Source: a virus | Length of the DNA stretch: 64,000 bases | Reading direction: 5' to 3' (one strand) | Virus record (IMG/VR): IMGVR_UViG_3300028800_000073 | Span: 1-64,000 of that record | Part shown: positions 31,592 through 40,757 of the stretch, one piece after another | Numbering within the stretch: the stretch's first letter is position 1 | Layout: each line of letters starts with the position of its first letter | Notes under the pieces: generated by a model | What the model was told of the DNA's origin: nothing | The model's input: only the letters and a program-made list of their open reading frames with translations | Databases searched by the model: none | Made by a program: the position numbers and the translations under genes

Positions 31592-31684
31592 TTTGTTTTC
31601 CTTAGTTTAAGGTGGTTAACGTGTGTCACTACTCACATGAGCAGCGGCACCGGCCACGATACACCATTTCGTACGAAGTCAATA

Positions 31685-34600
31685 CTAAGCTGCCTTCTTT
31701 TCCTTCTCACTCCAACGTGTTGCCACTTCTATATCTACGTCGAGGTAGTGGTCAGTACCGGGGATCTTGTTCATCAGTGACATGCAGGTACGGATGACTG
31801 CCTTGCACTGCTCAACCTGATCTTCGCGGCACTCAATAAGAAACGCGTCATGAATCGGTAGAATTACCTTGAAATCAAGTGTCTTACCGACTTCAGTCAT
31901 GTACTTGAATCTGTAGAAGTTCTTACCGGCTTGCGCCAGAAGATAGGCCACAAGACCTTGGAGATTCGAGTTCATGGCTTCGCGACGAACCGCTGCCTGA
32001 TGCTTCTGTGACAGCTTACGGATGCCTGGGAAATACCTTCTGGCACCGAAGGCATTTTCGAGGTATTCGTGTTCAATAGCGAAAGCCGCATTACCCTGGA
32101 GCCAGTCCCAAGCTGTTGGGAACATCTTGGAAATCTGGTTGATAAGGGCTATACATTCATCCTTAGTCGTCGGAACACCTTGAGCACCAATCTCGCGGGC
32201 AAGCGCTGACGGGCCTCTACCATAAATCAAACCGAATAGAACAGACTTGGCAACCACACGGAGGTTGTCATGGTTCTTCTTAAAATCAGCGACCCACCTG
32301 TCGTACTCATCGCGTTTGCCTTCGTCGAGTTGCTTCAATAGCCTTGGTAGTACTTCCGCCTCGGGTAGCTTGAAATTGACAGCAGCTACTTCGGAGTGGA
32401 TATCGCGGTTCTGCGAGATGACCTTAATAAGGTTAGTATCACCGCTACAGAATGCCCACGATCTGATCTCGGCGTTCTTGAAGTCGACTTCTATGAGTAC
32501 ATAGCCCTTGGGGGCCATAACACAGGACTTGAACTTCGTCTGATGAATCTGGTCAGCCTTCTCGATACGGTCTGGCCCAGCGTAGGCTGGCTTACCCTTA
32601 TCGTTTCCATTAAAGGCTCTGCGTTCATACTCCTTAGCGGTTATACCGAATTTATGGTACACCAGCGCTTCGAATACCGCAGCTTCTTGCTTCTTGACCC
32701 ATGTCTGAAGATTGGTCTTCTTCGACGTATAGCGGCCAGTGGCAGTCAGCTGGGAGAAGTGCGACGTGACTCTACCGTCATTCCTGATGTTCTCAGCGAA
32801 CCCGTTGCCATCCTTGGGAACACCGAACTCATTCAAGGTAATAGGCTTAAGACACGACGACAGCATCTTGCCGAGTACACTGATATGACGCAACAGCACT
32901 AGAGACTTATTCTCAGGGTCCTCTTGAGCCAGTGCGACGATGACATCAACTTCAGTCGATGGGGTAGTATAAGCCTGTTGCCCATCAGCTTCTACGAGTT
33001 CCCAGGACTTCGGATACTTATCGGTGTTGTACAATGGCTTACAATTGAATAGCACAGCCTCTGGTGGGCATGACCCCTTGGCTTTATCACGTCCTTTGTA
33101 GACATGCCGGTTGAACAGCAAATAGGCTACATCGTCTTTGGAGGTTGGCTCAAAGCTTGACCAGCTAATTGCTGCCCTGAGCTTGTCCAGAAGTTCCTCG
33201 TAGATCGGATGGTACTCCTCACGGAGTTCCATGCGACGTTCGTCATCAATCAATAGACCGTGTCTCTCAACGTCCAAGAGGTGGAGGCTCGCCCATGTCG
33301 TGGTATTGTAATAGAGATGCTTCAACTTAGGGAACCGGTCAAGTTCCTTTTCAAGTATCTCAGCGACTTGCCAACTATAATCGGCGTCTCGGAGGCCATA
33401 GAGAGTAAGAATTGGCAGTGGTACGTCGCGGTAACCGAACTGTAATCGCTTCTTCCGCTGATTAGCGGATAACCACTCCTCTAGTTCTCTCCAATACGCC
33501 CCGACCTCTGGAAGGTACTCCCTAACAAGGTGGTCTAAGCCATGGCTATCATCACCGTGCATCAGGTAATGCACCAACATGGTGTCGAAGCCATCAGCTA
33601 TTCTCAAGTCAATGTAGGCACCGTTTCTGGCGAACTCCTCGGTATCAACACGCATGTGTTGACCACTAATCTGTATCTCTTTAGTGAGAAACAGCTTAGT
33701 AAGGGCTATCCAGATGCGCTTCTCATCGGCGTCGCTAAGGAACTTGACCCCGCACTTTGGCTCGGGATAGATCGTCTTAGTCTTAGTCTTTCGGACCCCT
33801 TCTTTATTGGGTTTCCCATAGGGAACCTCAACATCATAGGGCTTCTGCTCTACTTGGTCCCTAAGCTTAATAAACGCAGCCTTGCCCTTACCCCAGGCTA
33901 GCTGGACTGAAAGGGTGTAACGATATTCCTCACGGGCTACGTCATTGCCGAACTCCGTATCAAATACAAGCCTCTTAGGCTTCTCAGCGATCAAGCGATC
34001 ACATAGAGCTTCAACACCATCTGCGGTGTCTAGTACGAGATACTCTTCCGGCACCGGCTTAGCGACAACGACATCATTAAGCACCCCAACGGCACGCTTC
34101 AACTCACTGCGGAAGACCTCGATATCGGAGTAACCACTCAAGAAGCCAGCTGGGCTAACTGTAGCGATTACCTTGCACCGGTGGCCATTCTCGAAGTGTG
34201 GACTCAAATCTAGGTCCAATACATCACCTCTGACACTATCCAATTTGGCTTTAGATCCAAAGAGGTATGGCAGCATCTTGGCGCCACATACAATAACCAC
34301 TTTGGGCTTACATGCCTGGATGTCGGCTAGCATATAACCGGAGCTAGCCTTGAGGTGCTGGGACTTCAACGACTTCAGATGCGCCGGTAAAGCGAACCTA
34401 GCCCCGTGGGTGACCATGACATCATTCAGGTCTACCCCAGCCTTCTCTAGCTCATTCCGCATGAAGGAACCCACCTCAGAGGCTGGGCTCAGGCCGATAC
34501 CACTTTCGACGTCTTCATAACTGGGGTTCTGTACAATCACCATAACTGGCATGCCGGTCTTCCAGCCTTGGCGCTGCTCTAGGAAGTCAGCGTATTCATC

Positions 34601-34783
34601 ATCATCAAGTGGTAGCCGTGAACCGGACCCCATCCACGTTACTGGTAAGTGAATAGGGTTTCCGGGGCACTCTACCTCGGGTAACGGCAGCGCTTCACGA
34701 CAGACCTTAGCCAGAAATGCCTCTGGGGAGAGTTCCGGGAATGCGCTGAGCCGATATTCATTATGTAGCTCAGGCAATTCCAT
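31685..34783 (-). CDS. Family A DNA polymerase with N-terminal UDG-like domain
   Basis: A 1032-residue protein. Residues ~40-240 resemble a family-4 uracil-DNA glycosylase (V-I-V-Q-N-P-S-Y-E-D, then G-x-x-L-S-P, I-V-C-G-A-K), but the usual HP[SA] motif reads S-P-A, so it may not be catalytic. A DnaQ-type 3'-5' exonuclease follows (F-D274-T-E-F). Pol motifs: A is V-D-F-K-N-A-E-I-R (~766), B is R-V-V-A-K-S-V-L-F-G-L-I-Y-G (~839) and C is H-D-A-F (~980). No 5' nuclease domain is present. AGGAGG precedes ATG, which overlaps the primase stop by 14 nt. It is the phage replicative polymerase. Confidence 0.92.
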   Translation of the reverse strand: MELPELHNEYRLSAFPELSPEAFLAKVCREALPLPEVECPGNPIHLPVTWMGSGSRLPLDDDEYADFLEQRQGWKTGMPVMVIVQNPSYEDVESGIGLSPASEVGSFMRNELEKAGVDLNDVMVTHGARFALPAHLKSLKSQHLKASSGYMLADIQACKPKVVIVCGAKMLPYLFGSKAKLDSVRGDVLDLDLSPHFENGHRCKVIATVSPAGFLSGYSDIEVFRSELKRAVGVLNDVVVAKPVPEEYLVLDTADGVEALCDRLIAEKPKRLVFDTEFGNDVAREEYRYTLSVQLAWGKGKAAFIKLRDQVEQKPYDVEVPYGKPNKEGVRKTKTKTIYPEPKCGVKFLSDADEKRIWIALTKLFLTKEIQISGQHMRVDTEEFARNGAYIDLRIADGFDTMLVHYLMHGDDSHGLDHLVREYLPEVGAYWRELEEWLSANQRKKRLQFGYRDVPLPILTLYGLRDADYSWQVAEILEKELDRFPKLKHLYYNTTTWASLHLLDVERHGLLIDDERRMELREEYHPIYEELLDKLRAAISWSSFEPTSKDDVAYLLFNRHVYKGRDKAKGSCPPEAVLFNCKPLYNTDKYPKSWELVEADGQQAYTTPSTEVDVIVALAQEDPENKSLVLLRHISVLGKMLSSCLKPITLNEFGVPKDGNGFAENIRNDGRVTSHFSQLTATGRYTSKKTNLQTWVKKQEAAVFEALVYHKFGITAKEYERRAFNGNDKGKPAYAGPDRIEKADQIHQTKFKSCVMAPKGYVLIEVDFKNAEIRSWAFCSGDTNLIKVISQNRDIHSEVAAVNFKLPEAEVLPRLLKQLDEGKRDEYDRWVADFKKNHDNLRVVAKSVLFGLIYGRGPSALAREIGAQGVPTTKDECIALINQISKMFPTAWDWLQGNAAFAIEHEYLENAFGARRYFPGIRKLSQKHQAAVRREAMNSNLQGLVAYLLAQAGKNFYRFKYMTEVGKTLDFKVILPIHDAFLIECREDQVEQCKAVIRTCMSLMNKIPGTDHYLDVDIEVATRWSEKEKKAA

Positions 34784-35849
34784 GGGAAGCCTCCTGTATC
34801 AATTTGTTCATTACGGACATACCGACATCGGCGGGGTCCGGCACTTTAATGTCTTCACCGTTATTGTTGCGCCGACCAAGCTCTAGTAGCTCCATTGGCC
34901 ACCGGATCATACGAGCCGGTATCTTGAGTCTACTATCAAGCTTTGCTTTGAGCTTCTGCGCAAATACCGTTTGACCACCGCGCTCCCTGGGATCAGGAAC
35001 AAAGGTCTCGGGATCAGTGGCAATAATAGCGCAGGACCACCTGGACGCTATATAGTCCAATTGGAAGTTCGTTATGGTCTTACCGAACAACGCACCGGCA
35101 TTAGGGCCACAAGCAATAGCTGATGGAATACCCTCGGCTATAATAGGTATGCCCATGGGGTCTATTTTGTCACCGTTATAAAACGGCTTAGAATACCCAA
35201 GTGGAATGTACCACCGTGGATCGATATCCTCTATAGTTCTACCTTGCCACAGAATCAGCTCTCCGCCTTGCGTGACTGGGAATATGACCCTATTCCTGGA
35301 CCTCGGATGGAGTGGGTCGGATTCGGCGGTGAAGCCTACGCCGTAGTTCTGAGCTAAGTACTTGGGATCAAAGTTATTGCTGTACTGCTTCTTAATGAAC
35401 GCCAGAGCCGGGTGATCCGCTGGCAACGTATCCAGGAGCTGGAAGCCCTTAGGCAGCTCTATGGTACGCGCTTCTGGGATCTCTTTGATCTCAGTAATAC
35501 GCTCATCAGGTCCTGATATCAGGAGGCCGACTTTAGCCATCTCTATTTCAGCAATAAGGGGCTGCCAGAACTTCTCTTCTCGAACAGGGCACTCCTCGTT
35601 GTAGCAATGCGCCAAATCGGTTCTGCGCTTTTGCTCCAAAGGGGGCTTCTCTAGCCAGAGATAGGAGATCGATAATCTACCCTTGGTATCGCCACAGAGG
35701 GGGCAATCGACGCCGTAGTTCTCACCGGCTGAGATGACTTCGTGTCGACCGTCTCTGTGGCGTCTCTCGATACGCTTAGAGTTTTCATTGGTAATGCGCA
35801 CCTTGCCAAAGCGCGCATGTAGGACCTCATAAAGAGGTTTATTCAACAT
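34770..35849 (-). CDS. DnaG/T7-type primase with zinc finger and TOPRIM domain
   Basis: A 359-residue protein. C49-P-L-C52 with H81-C82 and C87 forms the N-terminal zinc site. The TOPRIM region around 233-255 has A-E-G-I-P-S-A-I-A-C-G and later I-A-T-D-P-E. Family knowledge: makes RNA primers and is recruited to template by the zinc domain. The helicase is a separate gene upstream, unlike the T7 gp4 fusion. It overlaps the polymerase gene and is followed directly by it in transcription. CAAGGAAAGCGT precedes ATG. Confidence 0.88.
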   Translation of the reverse strand: MLNKPLYEVLHARFGKVRITNENSKRIERRHRDGRHEVISAGENYGVDCPLCGDTKGRLSISYLWLEKPPLEQKRRTDLAHCYNEECPVREEKFWQPLIAEIEMAKVGLLISGPDERITEIKEIPEARTIELPKGFQLLDTLPADHPALAFIKKQYSNNFDPKYLAQNYGVGFTAESDPLHPRSRNRVIFPVTQGGELILWQGRTIEDIDPRWYIPLGYSKPFYNGDKIDPMGIPIIAEGIPSAIACGPNAGALFGKTITNFQLDYIASRWSCAIIATDPETFVPDPRERGGQTVFAQKLKAKLDSRLKIPARMIRWPMELLELGRRNNNGEDIKVPDPADVGMSVMNKLIQEASHGIA

Positions 35850-35862
35850 ACGCTTTCCTTGG

Positions 35863-36135
35863 TTAGTTGACGACGTCTGAATCTATGGCTATAACAACAA
35901 TGTCTTCACCGCAATTGTACTGGTAACAGCCATTGGCTAGGGCTATCTCAATCTCAAATTCTACTCGATCCACATCCTCACTGACTTCCTCCGAAAGCGA
36001 CCTTTTAACACGTTTAACAAACTCGTCTTTAGCATCTTGTTCTCTACCATAAATAGTAGTCCCTGTACGACCCGTAGAAGTGTACCGATTGGTGTATATA
36101 TTAGTGACCAACCAGACTACCTGCTTCTCAACCAT
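35863..36135 (-). CDS. Tandem paralog family C, member 2
   Basis: About 90 residues. W-L-V-T-N near the start, then an R-E-Q-D-A-x-x-E-F segment and a C-terminal acidic stretch align with the upstream gene (36141-36416), so these are tandem paralogs. ATG 36135 is chosen; a TTG at 36144 overlapping the upstream TGA is possible. The position between helicase and primase suggests a replisome accessory role, unproven. Confidence 0.65.
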   Translation of the reverse strand: MVEKQVVWLVTNIYTNRYTSTGRTGTTIYGREQDAKDEFVKRVKRSLSEEVSEDVDRVEFEIEIALANGCYQYNCGEDIVVIAIDSDVVN

Positions 36136-36140
36136 AGTAA

Positions 36141-36416
36141 TCAATAGAGGAACTCAGTGCGGAGGGTGATTTCACCGTCATACTGATCCTCGTTATACCA
36201 GTACTCGTCGTACTCATGTGCCTGTTTGATAGCATCCGCTACTTCACCGTCCGTTACCTCGGAGCCCAAAACACCAGCTACGGCGTAGTCGAAGTTCTCT
36301 ACGGCGTCCTTCTCTTTCCTGAATAAAGCAGCATCGATCTCGTCACCACGGCGGTGTGTTACCACCCATATCCGTATTGGTATCTTTACTGACTTAGTTT
36401 TCTTAGCTTTAGCCAT
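36141..36416 (-). CDS. Tandem paralog family C, member 1
   Basis: A 91-residue protein with a basic start (M-A-K-A-K-K-T-K-S-V-K), I-W-V-V-T-H-R-R, R-K-E-K-D-A-V-E-N-F, then an acidic aromatic tail. It is paralogous to the gene at 35863-36135. The basic head could bind DNA. The function is unknown. Confidence 0.7.
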   Translation of the reverse strand: MAKAKKTKSVKIPIRIWVVTHRRGDEIDAALFRKEKDAVENFDYAVAGVLGSEVTDGEVADAIKQAHEYDEYWYNEDQYDGEITLRTEFLY

Positions 36417-36417
36417 G

Positions 36418-37869
36418 TTATTCCTTTGGTAGATGACTGGATTTGTCTTCTTTGTCCAACTTGCTGTTCAGCCTATTGGACTTCGCGGCAATCTCGAATT
36501 GGTGACTACAATCAACGAACTGACTCAACTCACCTTTGAGCTTGATCGGTATTTTGACATCGGGGATGTCGTCACGGGCCTTAGCGATCTTAAAGATCGA
36601 TATACCTGTTGTACTGTCCCTGGGATTGATGACGAAGGCGTACTTCATCATTTCGGTAAATGAGTTACAATCCATACCGCAGTAGTGATCGTTCTCGGCA
36701 CGAGCACCCATCTTGAAGTTCTTAGCAGCCATCTGGTGGCTAATCGAAATGATGATGTTGTTCCTAGCGGCGCACTGAGCTATTTCACTTTGTAATAGCT
36801 TCAGGGCATCGTACTTCGACTTCAGGGCCTTGTTGCCACGTTGCAGCATCCGATCAGCGATGGGGCCTGCCCAGTCTACGTAGACATAGGCTAAGTCACT
36901 GTTACTGAGCTTCTTAGCACTGATCTCACCGGTAATAGCATCTAAGTCACCACTGTTCTTTACTAAGTCAAGGACGTGGACGTACTTATCAACCGCAGCG
37001 AAGCGCTTAGCAATCGCCACTGGGTTCTCTGACGCCTTGGCTATGACATCCAAATCGTCCTTAGCTGCCTCTAGAGCTACCGTTGATACCCCAATGGCAC
37101 AGGAGATGATTCTCCGCTTGATGGCCTGTGATAGGCCTTCCTCGGCTAACACCAATAGGGTGTGCCTTTCCTGAAGCGCTTGAGCAATAGCCATTTGAAT
37201 ACCCATAGCAGTCTTGCCGACGCCTTGTCCAGCAATGATGGCTATACCACAACCATTTACCGGTCCCCTACCATTACCGAGACGAGCGTCTAGCCAGGGT
37301 ATCCCAGAACTAACGCGTTCACCAGCCGCTGGGGATGGGGTAGAGATGATATTGTTAAACGATAGACCACCGGAGATCGCAGCTTGTTTAGCTTCGATAT
37401 CCTGGATCTGCTTTCCGAGTCCTTCAAGGTTCTTATGACTCAGAGCACTGCTAAGGAGTTCTTCCATGGCTGGGCCGTGGATGCACTTCTCAGCGATGGA
37501 CTTAATCATGCCCCGAACATGGGGTTCACTACGGGCATCAACGTTTGGCCGGTAGCGTTTGAACTGAGCGAACTCCTCTTGAATGTCCTCTAGGACCTCG
37601 GGGCGTCCACTAGCAGATAGAGCACAGAACCGTGCTAGCTCAGCTAAGAAGATGCCGTCATCGGGGCATATCTTGTGGGCGTCATAGTAGTCCTTAATGA
37701 TTCGATAGATTAGTGCCTGCCCTCGGGTTGCTCCGGCAGACTTAAGATGTTCAGGCATAATCAACTGGCATGCTAGTTCAGCTATGCTAGGAGACCGTAG
37801 TACCTGAGCTAAAAAGATCCGGAAGTGCTCAGGTAAGAGAACTTCCCAGATCCTTAATTCTTGCGTCAC
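36418..37869 (-). CDS. DnaB-like replicative helicase
   Basis: About 483 residues. The N-terminal ~170 residues are helical, with a DnaB-N-like pattern (H-F-R-I-F-L-A-Q-V-L then A-L-I-Y-R-I-I-K-D-Y-Y). The RecA-type motor has Walker A AGQGVGKTAM (~211-220), E-E-G-L, Walker B Y-V-Y-V-D-W and S-I-S-H-Q-M. GTG 37869 is taken as start because GAGAGG sits 6 bases before it; TTG 37872 is adjacent. It would unwind at the fork with the separate primase. Confidence 0.87.
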   Translation of the reverse strand: MTQELRIWEVLLPEHFRIFLAQVLRSPSIAELACQLIMPEHLKSAGATRGQALIYRIIKDYYDAHKICPDDGIFLAELARFCALSASGRPEVLEDIQEEFAQFKRYRPNVDARSEPHVRGMIKSIAEKCIHGPAMEELLSSALSHKNLEGLGKQIQDIEAKQAAISGGLSFNNIISTPSPAAGERVSSGIPWLDARLGNGRGPVNGCGIAIIAGQGVGKTAMGIQMAIAQALQERHTLLVLAEEGLSQAIKRRIISCAIGVSTVALEAAKDDLDVIAKASENPVAIAKRFAAVDKYVHVLDLVKNSGDLDAITGEISAKKLSNSDLAYVYVDWAGPIADRMLQRGNKALKSKYDALKLLQSEIAQCAARNNIIISISHQMAAKNFKMGARAENDHYCGMDCNSFTEMMKYAFVINPRDSTTGISIFKIAKARDDIPDVKIPIKLKGELSQFVDCSHQFEIAAKSNRLNSKLDKEDKSSHLPKE

Positions 37870-38428
37870 CAAAGACCTCTCGGGCTGAGGGTGTATTGAG
37901 TAGTTCCTGGAGTGCCGCCGCTGCGAAGGTATGGGCCAATGCCTTCATACCGTACTCCTGGGCTACGACGTACTTGAATAACGGAGAAAAATCATTCGCT
38001 TGATCCGTGAGAGCATTGAGTGGACCGTAGAGCTTGCACCGCGAATCGAAGAGTGCAAGTTGAGCCTTATAATGCCTTATAACGTCTAATTTTATGTCAC
38101 CACCATCGTCACCGGCATCCGCTGTCACTTCAGAGTAGATCAACTTCGGATAGAACTTACCGGTGACAGCCATACCTCTTAGCTGCTTAGTCACGAATAC
38201 TTTAGGATCCTCTTTACGACTATGACAGATGACTGCTGCTCTATAGAACGCTGTTGCGTGCTTCTTAGAGAGCGGTGGGGTTCCACCGACATACTGGGGA
38301 TACAGTGTCACGAAGGTGTCGTGCAGCTCTTGGGCTAAGTCGACTAGCGTTGGACGTGGTGCAATGTGACGCCCTTTGTCGTCCTTAAGTTCAAGAGTCT
38401 CAAGCGCGGCTTTAATGTTGATGCGCAT
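37829..38428 (-). CDS. Replisome-associated hypothetical protein
   Basis: A 199-residue mainly helical protein with no motif recognised. It overlaps the helicase start by 41 nt, so the two are co-translated. A helicase loader or accessory factor is a reasonable positional guess only. Confidence 0.6.
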   Translation of the reverse strand: MRINIKAALETLELKDDKGRHIAPRPTLVDLAQELHDTFVTLYPQYVGGTPPLSKKHATAFYRAAVICHSRKEDPKVFVTKQLRGMAVTGKFYPKLIYSEVTADAGDDGGDIKLDVIRHYKAQLALFDSRCKLYGPLNALTDQANDFSPLFKYVVAQEYGMKALAHTFAAAALQELLNTPSAREVFGDARIKDLGSSLT

Positions 38429-38430
38429 GT

Positions 38431-39882
38431 TTAATCTCTAAAGGTGATGTTCCAACCATTATTCTTGTACGCCTTAATACGAGCTTTAGACCGGGACAAC
38501 AGATTTCCACTGAAACTATCGTAGAAGTCCACTAGGATGCCTACGCTTTTATCTGTTGTTTTACCTAAACGACTCAACCGACCGGGGATCTGATTAGCCG
38601 CAATAGAAGACGCTAAGCCATCAGCGCGGACGAGACCCGCTAGTTCGCGGAAGTCTACGCCCTTATCCCAGACACGGGTAGAAATGACTCGTTTCAACTC
38701 GTTCCTTTCGAATGCCTTTCTATGGGCATCACGATCTTTGGTACTACACAGGATTTGCTCCTTAGTCATAGCGCCATTAGCCAACAATTCTTCTGTGCGT
38801 TCCTTTGGTAGGACCCCGGTCACAATGGTGTAACCCGGTAAGGACTGCCCCAGAAGATAGGCATGCTCGATCTTGTCGACCATGACTAAGATCTGTGCTT
38901 CAGGGCCTAGCTCTTCTTCGAGTTCTTTAACAGCTCGAATAACAAGCTTATTCCTATCATTGTTCCGAATAATGCCCAGGCGATCAGCGGTTGCTTTGTT
39001 GCTAATGCCACTGACATCAGGGCCAACTGGAGAGCGATATATACGGGCATCGATTTGTACAATGTTTCCATGAGCTACGCCTTCTTGGTAACTAACATCA
39101 GATATAATGGGGCCAAACATACACTCCATAAAGCCATCGGCACCATCACTACGTCCTTCCGGGGTGGCAGTCAGGCCGAACATCTTGGCTTTCGTAAAGC
39201 GGTTCAACAGCTTGATGTACGATGTTGTACACAACGTATGAGCTTCGTCACAGAGTACCAAATTGGCATCTCTGGGGCAATGCTCCAAACTCTTTGCTAC
39301 TGCTATAGTTACGCGACCAGGATGCTGTCCACCGGTACCACAGAATCCCAGGTCGGGGATGTCGAACTTCAAATCGTCAAAGATTCCCTTAGCAATGTCT
39401 AAGGACGTGACTGTTACGACGATCTTCGACGTAGGATACACCCGAGCCAATTGCTTCGCCAAGAAGGATTTGCCATAGCCCATTGGGCATTTGATGATCC
39501 CACTCCTGTGGGCCAGCAGACTAGCAAAGACCTCGTTCTGGCGGTGACGCCATTCAATACCTTTTAAGACACTCAAATTTGGGTCAGGTAGTCCGCAGGG
39601 TCTCCGGTCGTCATAGACTATCTCCATGCCCAACTTCTGGAGACCCCCGACTATCCTTGGGACGTACCCGATGTAGGTGACGAAGACCTCTTCATTGCTG
39701 ACGGGGTCCTTGTCGTACCAATACATCGGGTGCGGTACCGCTACTCTGGTACGCTTCCAATGGTTCTCCGGTGACGGGTTTTCACTCTTCATTACCGTCA
39801 CCGTACAGTCGCTCTCGAAAGCCTTACCTAGAGCGGCAGGCCTTAGTAGCATCAACCTGCCGTTGTAGGTTATATTGATCAC
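38431..39882 (-). CDS. SF2 DEAH-type helicase (UvsW-like)
   Basis: A 483-residue protein. Motif I is PMGYGKSF (~131-138), motif II DEAH (~210-213), motif III L-T-A-T-P, and motif VI Q-I-P-G-R-L-S-R-L-G near the C-terminus. The N-terminal ~100 residues are a separate domain, as in UvsW-type helicases, which remodel branched DNA and R-loops and help switch from origin- to recombination-dependent replication. It directly follows the second ubiquitin-like cassette in the same transcript. Confidence 0.85.
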   Translation of the reverse strand: MINITYNGRLMLLRPAALGKAFESDCTVTVMKSENPSPENHWKRTRVAVPHPMYWYDKDPVSNEEVFVTYIGYVPRIVGGLQKLGMEIVYDDRRPCGLPDPNLSVLKGIEWRHRQNEVFASLLAHRSGIIKCPMGYGKSFLAKQLARVYPTSKIVVTVTSLDIAKGIFDDLKFDIPDLGFCGTGGQHPGRVTIAVAKSLEHCPRDANLVLCDEAHTLCTTSYIKLLNRFTKAKMFGLTATPEGRSDGADGFMECMFGPIISDVSYQEGVAHGNIVQIDARIYRSPVGPDVSGISNKATADRLGIIRNNDRNKLVIRAVKELEEELGPEAQILVMVDKIEHAYLLGQSLPGYTIVTGVLPKERTEELLANGAMTKEQILCSTKDRDAHRKAFERNELKRVISTRVWDKGVDFRELAGLVRADGLASSIAANQIPGRLSRLGKTTDKSVGILVDFYDSFSGNLLSRSKARIKAYKNNGWNITFRD

Positions 39883-39888
39883 AGTCCC

Positions 39889-40074
39889 TTACCTTCCGTA
39901 TTCATGCAGTACCCGTGTTTTAACTAGTCGATATTCTATGACCGCCTCTGGATCTTCAATGACTACTCTACGACAGGTGGGGCAGAAGTACAAAGAAGCT
40001 ACCTCATGAACCATATGCTCTTGCATCATATCCCCACAACTACACCCCACACTGTCTTGTCCACACCGGCTCAT
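39889..40074 (-). CDS. Zinc-ribbon protein at the end of cassette 2
   Basis: A 61-residue protein. C-S-C-G near residue 11 and C-P-T-C near 31 form a likely zinc ribbon, with other Cys at 4 and 11. Its ATG overlaps the E1 stop as ATGA, so it is coupled to the conjugation genes. Adaptor or E3-like roles are speculative. Confidence 0.7.
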   Translation of the reverse strand: MSRCGQDSVGCSCGDMMQEHMVHEVASLYFCPTCRRVVIEDPEAVIEYRLVKTRVLHEYGR

Positions 40075-40757
40075 CGCGCCGCCGCTGCTACCGCTACTGT
40101 CTTAGGGGTGTTGAACAGTTCTAGGGACAATAGATTCAAATTAAAGTCCTTTTCTAATGACATACCCCGTAGGTACTTAGAGAACTGACTAACCATCAGA
40201 CCAGCCGCGATATTGGCTGTGAAGATGGTGGACTTAGCGGTACAACTCCCTTGGAAGGCATCCTCTGCTGCAAATAGGCTATCACCATACGAGGGGGTAA
40301 CGAAGTTGTCTTCGGTCACCACGCGAATGGTCTCAGCCGACATGCGGGCGTCAATGAACACCTCAGTCTCGGGAAGCTTAGCAACCGTAGCGAAGATCTT
40401 ACCTCTTGTGGTAATATCGTCGACACAGCAGAAATAGATATCACCCTTAACTGCGTCACAGAACCGCATGTCATGAGCCGTAGTAGCTCCGGGGTTGAGC
40501 CCCTCACAATCAACAAGAAGAGCATCGACCTTCTTCTTACCGACGTCCCCGGGCCTAAAGCCCTGGGGACCGACATTGACGATGTCAACGGTGTCGAAAT
40601 CAACGATGTTCAATTTACCGATGCCACAGGCAGATAGCTGGAGAGCTACCTGCCTGCCAATGGCGCCGACTCCAATAACAACAGCCGCAGTCGCCTTGAG
40701 ATCTGCGGTTGGCAGCAAAGTAGACTGCCTATCGAACCGTGTTGGTTCAGTAGCCAT
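40071..40757 (-). CDS. E1/ThiF-like activating enzyme (cassette 2)
   Basis: A 228-residue protein. The nucleotide site is V-I-G-V-G-A-I-G near residue 32, followed by D-F-D-T-V-D-I-V-N (ATP-Mg contacts), where the usual N-x-x-R-Q reads N-V-G-P-Q, then G-K-K-K-V-D and D-D-I-T-T-R. Candidate catalytic Cys is C172 in G-S-C-T-A-K-S-T. Family knowledge: adenylates the C-terminus of a ubiquitin-like protein and forms a thioester. It is a minimal ThiF/MoeB-sized enzyme with no extra C-terminal E2-binding domain. ATG shares one base with the JAB stop (TAATG). Confidence 0.88.
   Translation of the reverse strand: MATEPTRFDRQSTLLPTADLKATAAVVIGVGAIGRQVALQLSACGIGKLNIVDFDTVDIVNVGPQGFRPGDVGKKKVDALLVDCEGLNPGATTAHDMRFCDAVKGDIYFCCVDDITTRGKIFATVAKLPETEVFIDARMSAETIRVVTEDNFVTPSYGDSLFAAEDAFQGSCTAKSTIFTANIAAGLMVSQFSKYLRGMSLEKDFNLNLLSLELFNTPKTVAVAAAAR

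Noticed and set aside
31640-31684. TTGACT ... TATCGT as a promoter before 30443-31591
   Set aside because: The -35 is good but the spacer is only 15 bases and the -10 matches 4 of 6; a nearby TTCGTACGAA palindrome was noted but its meaning is unclear.
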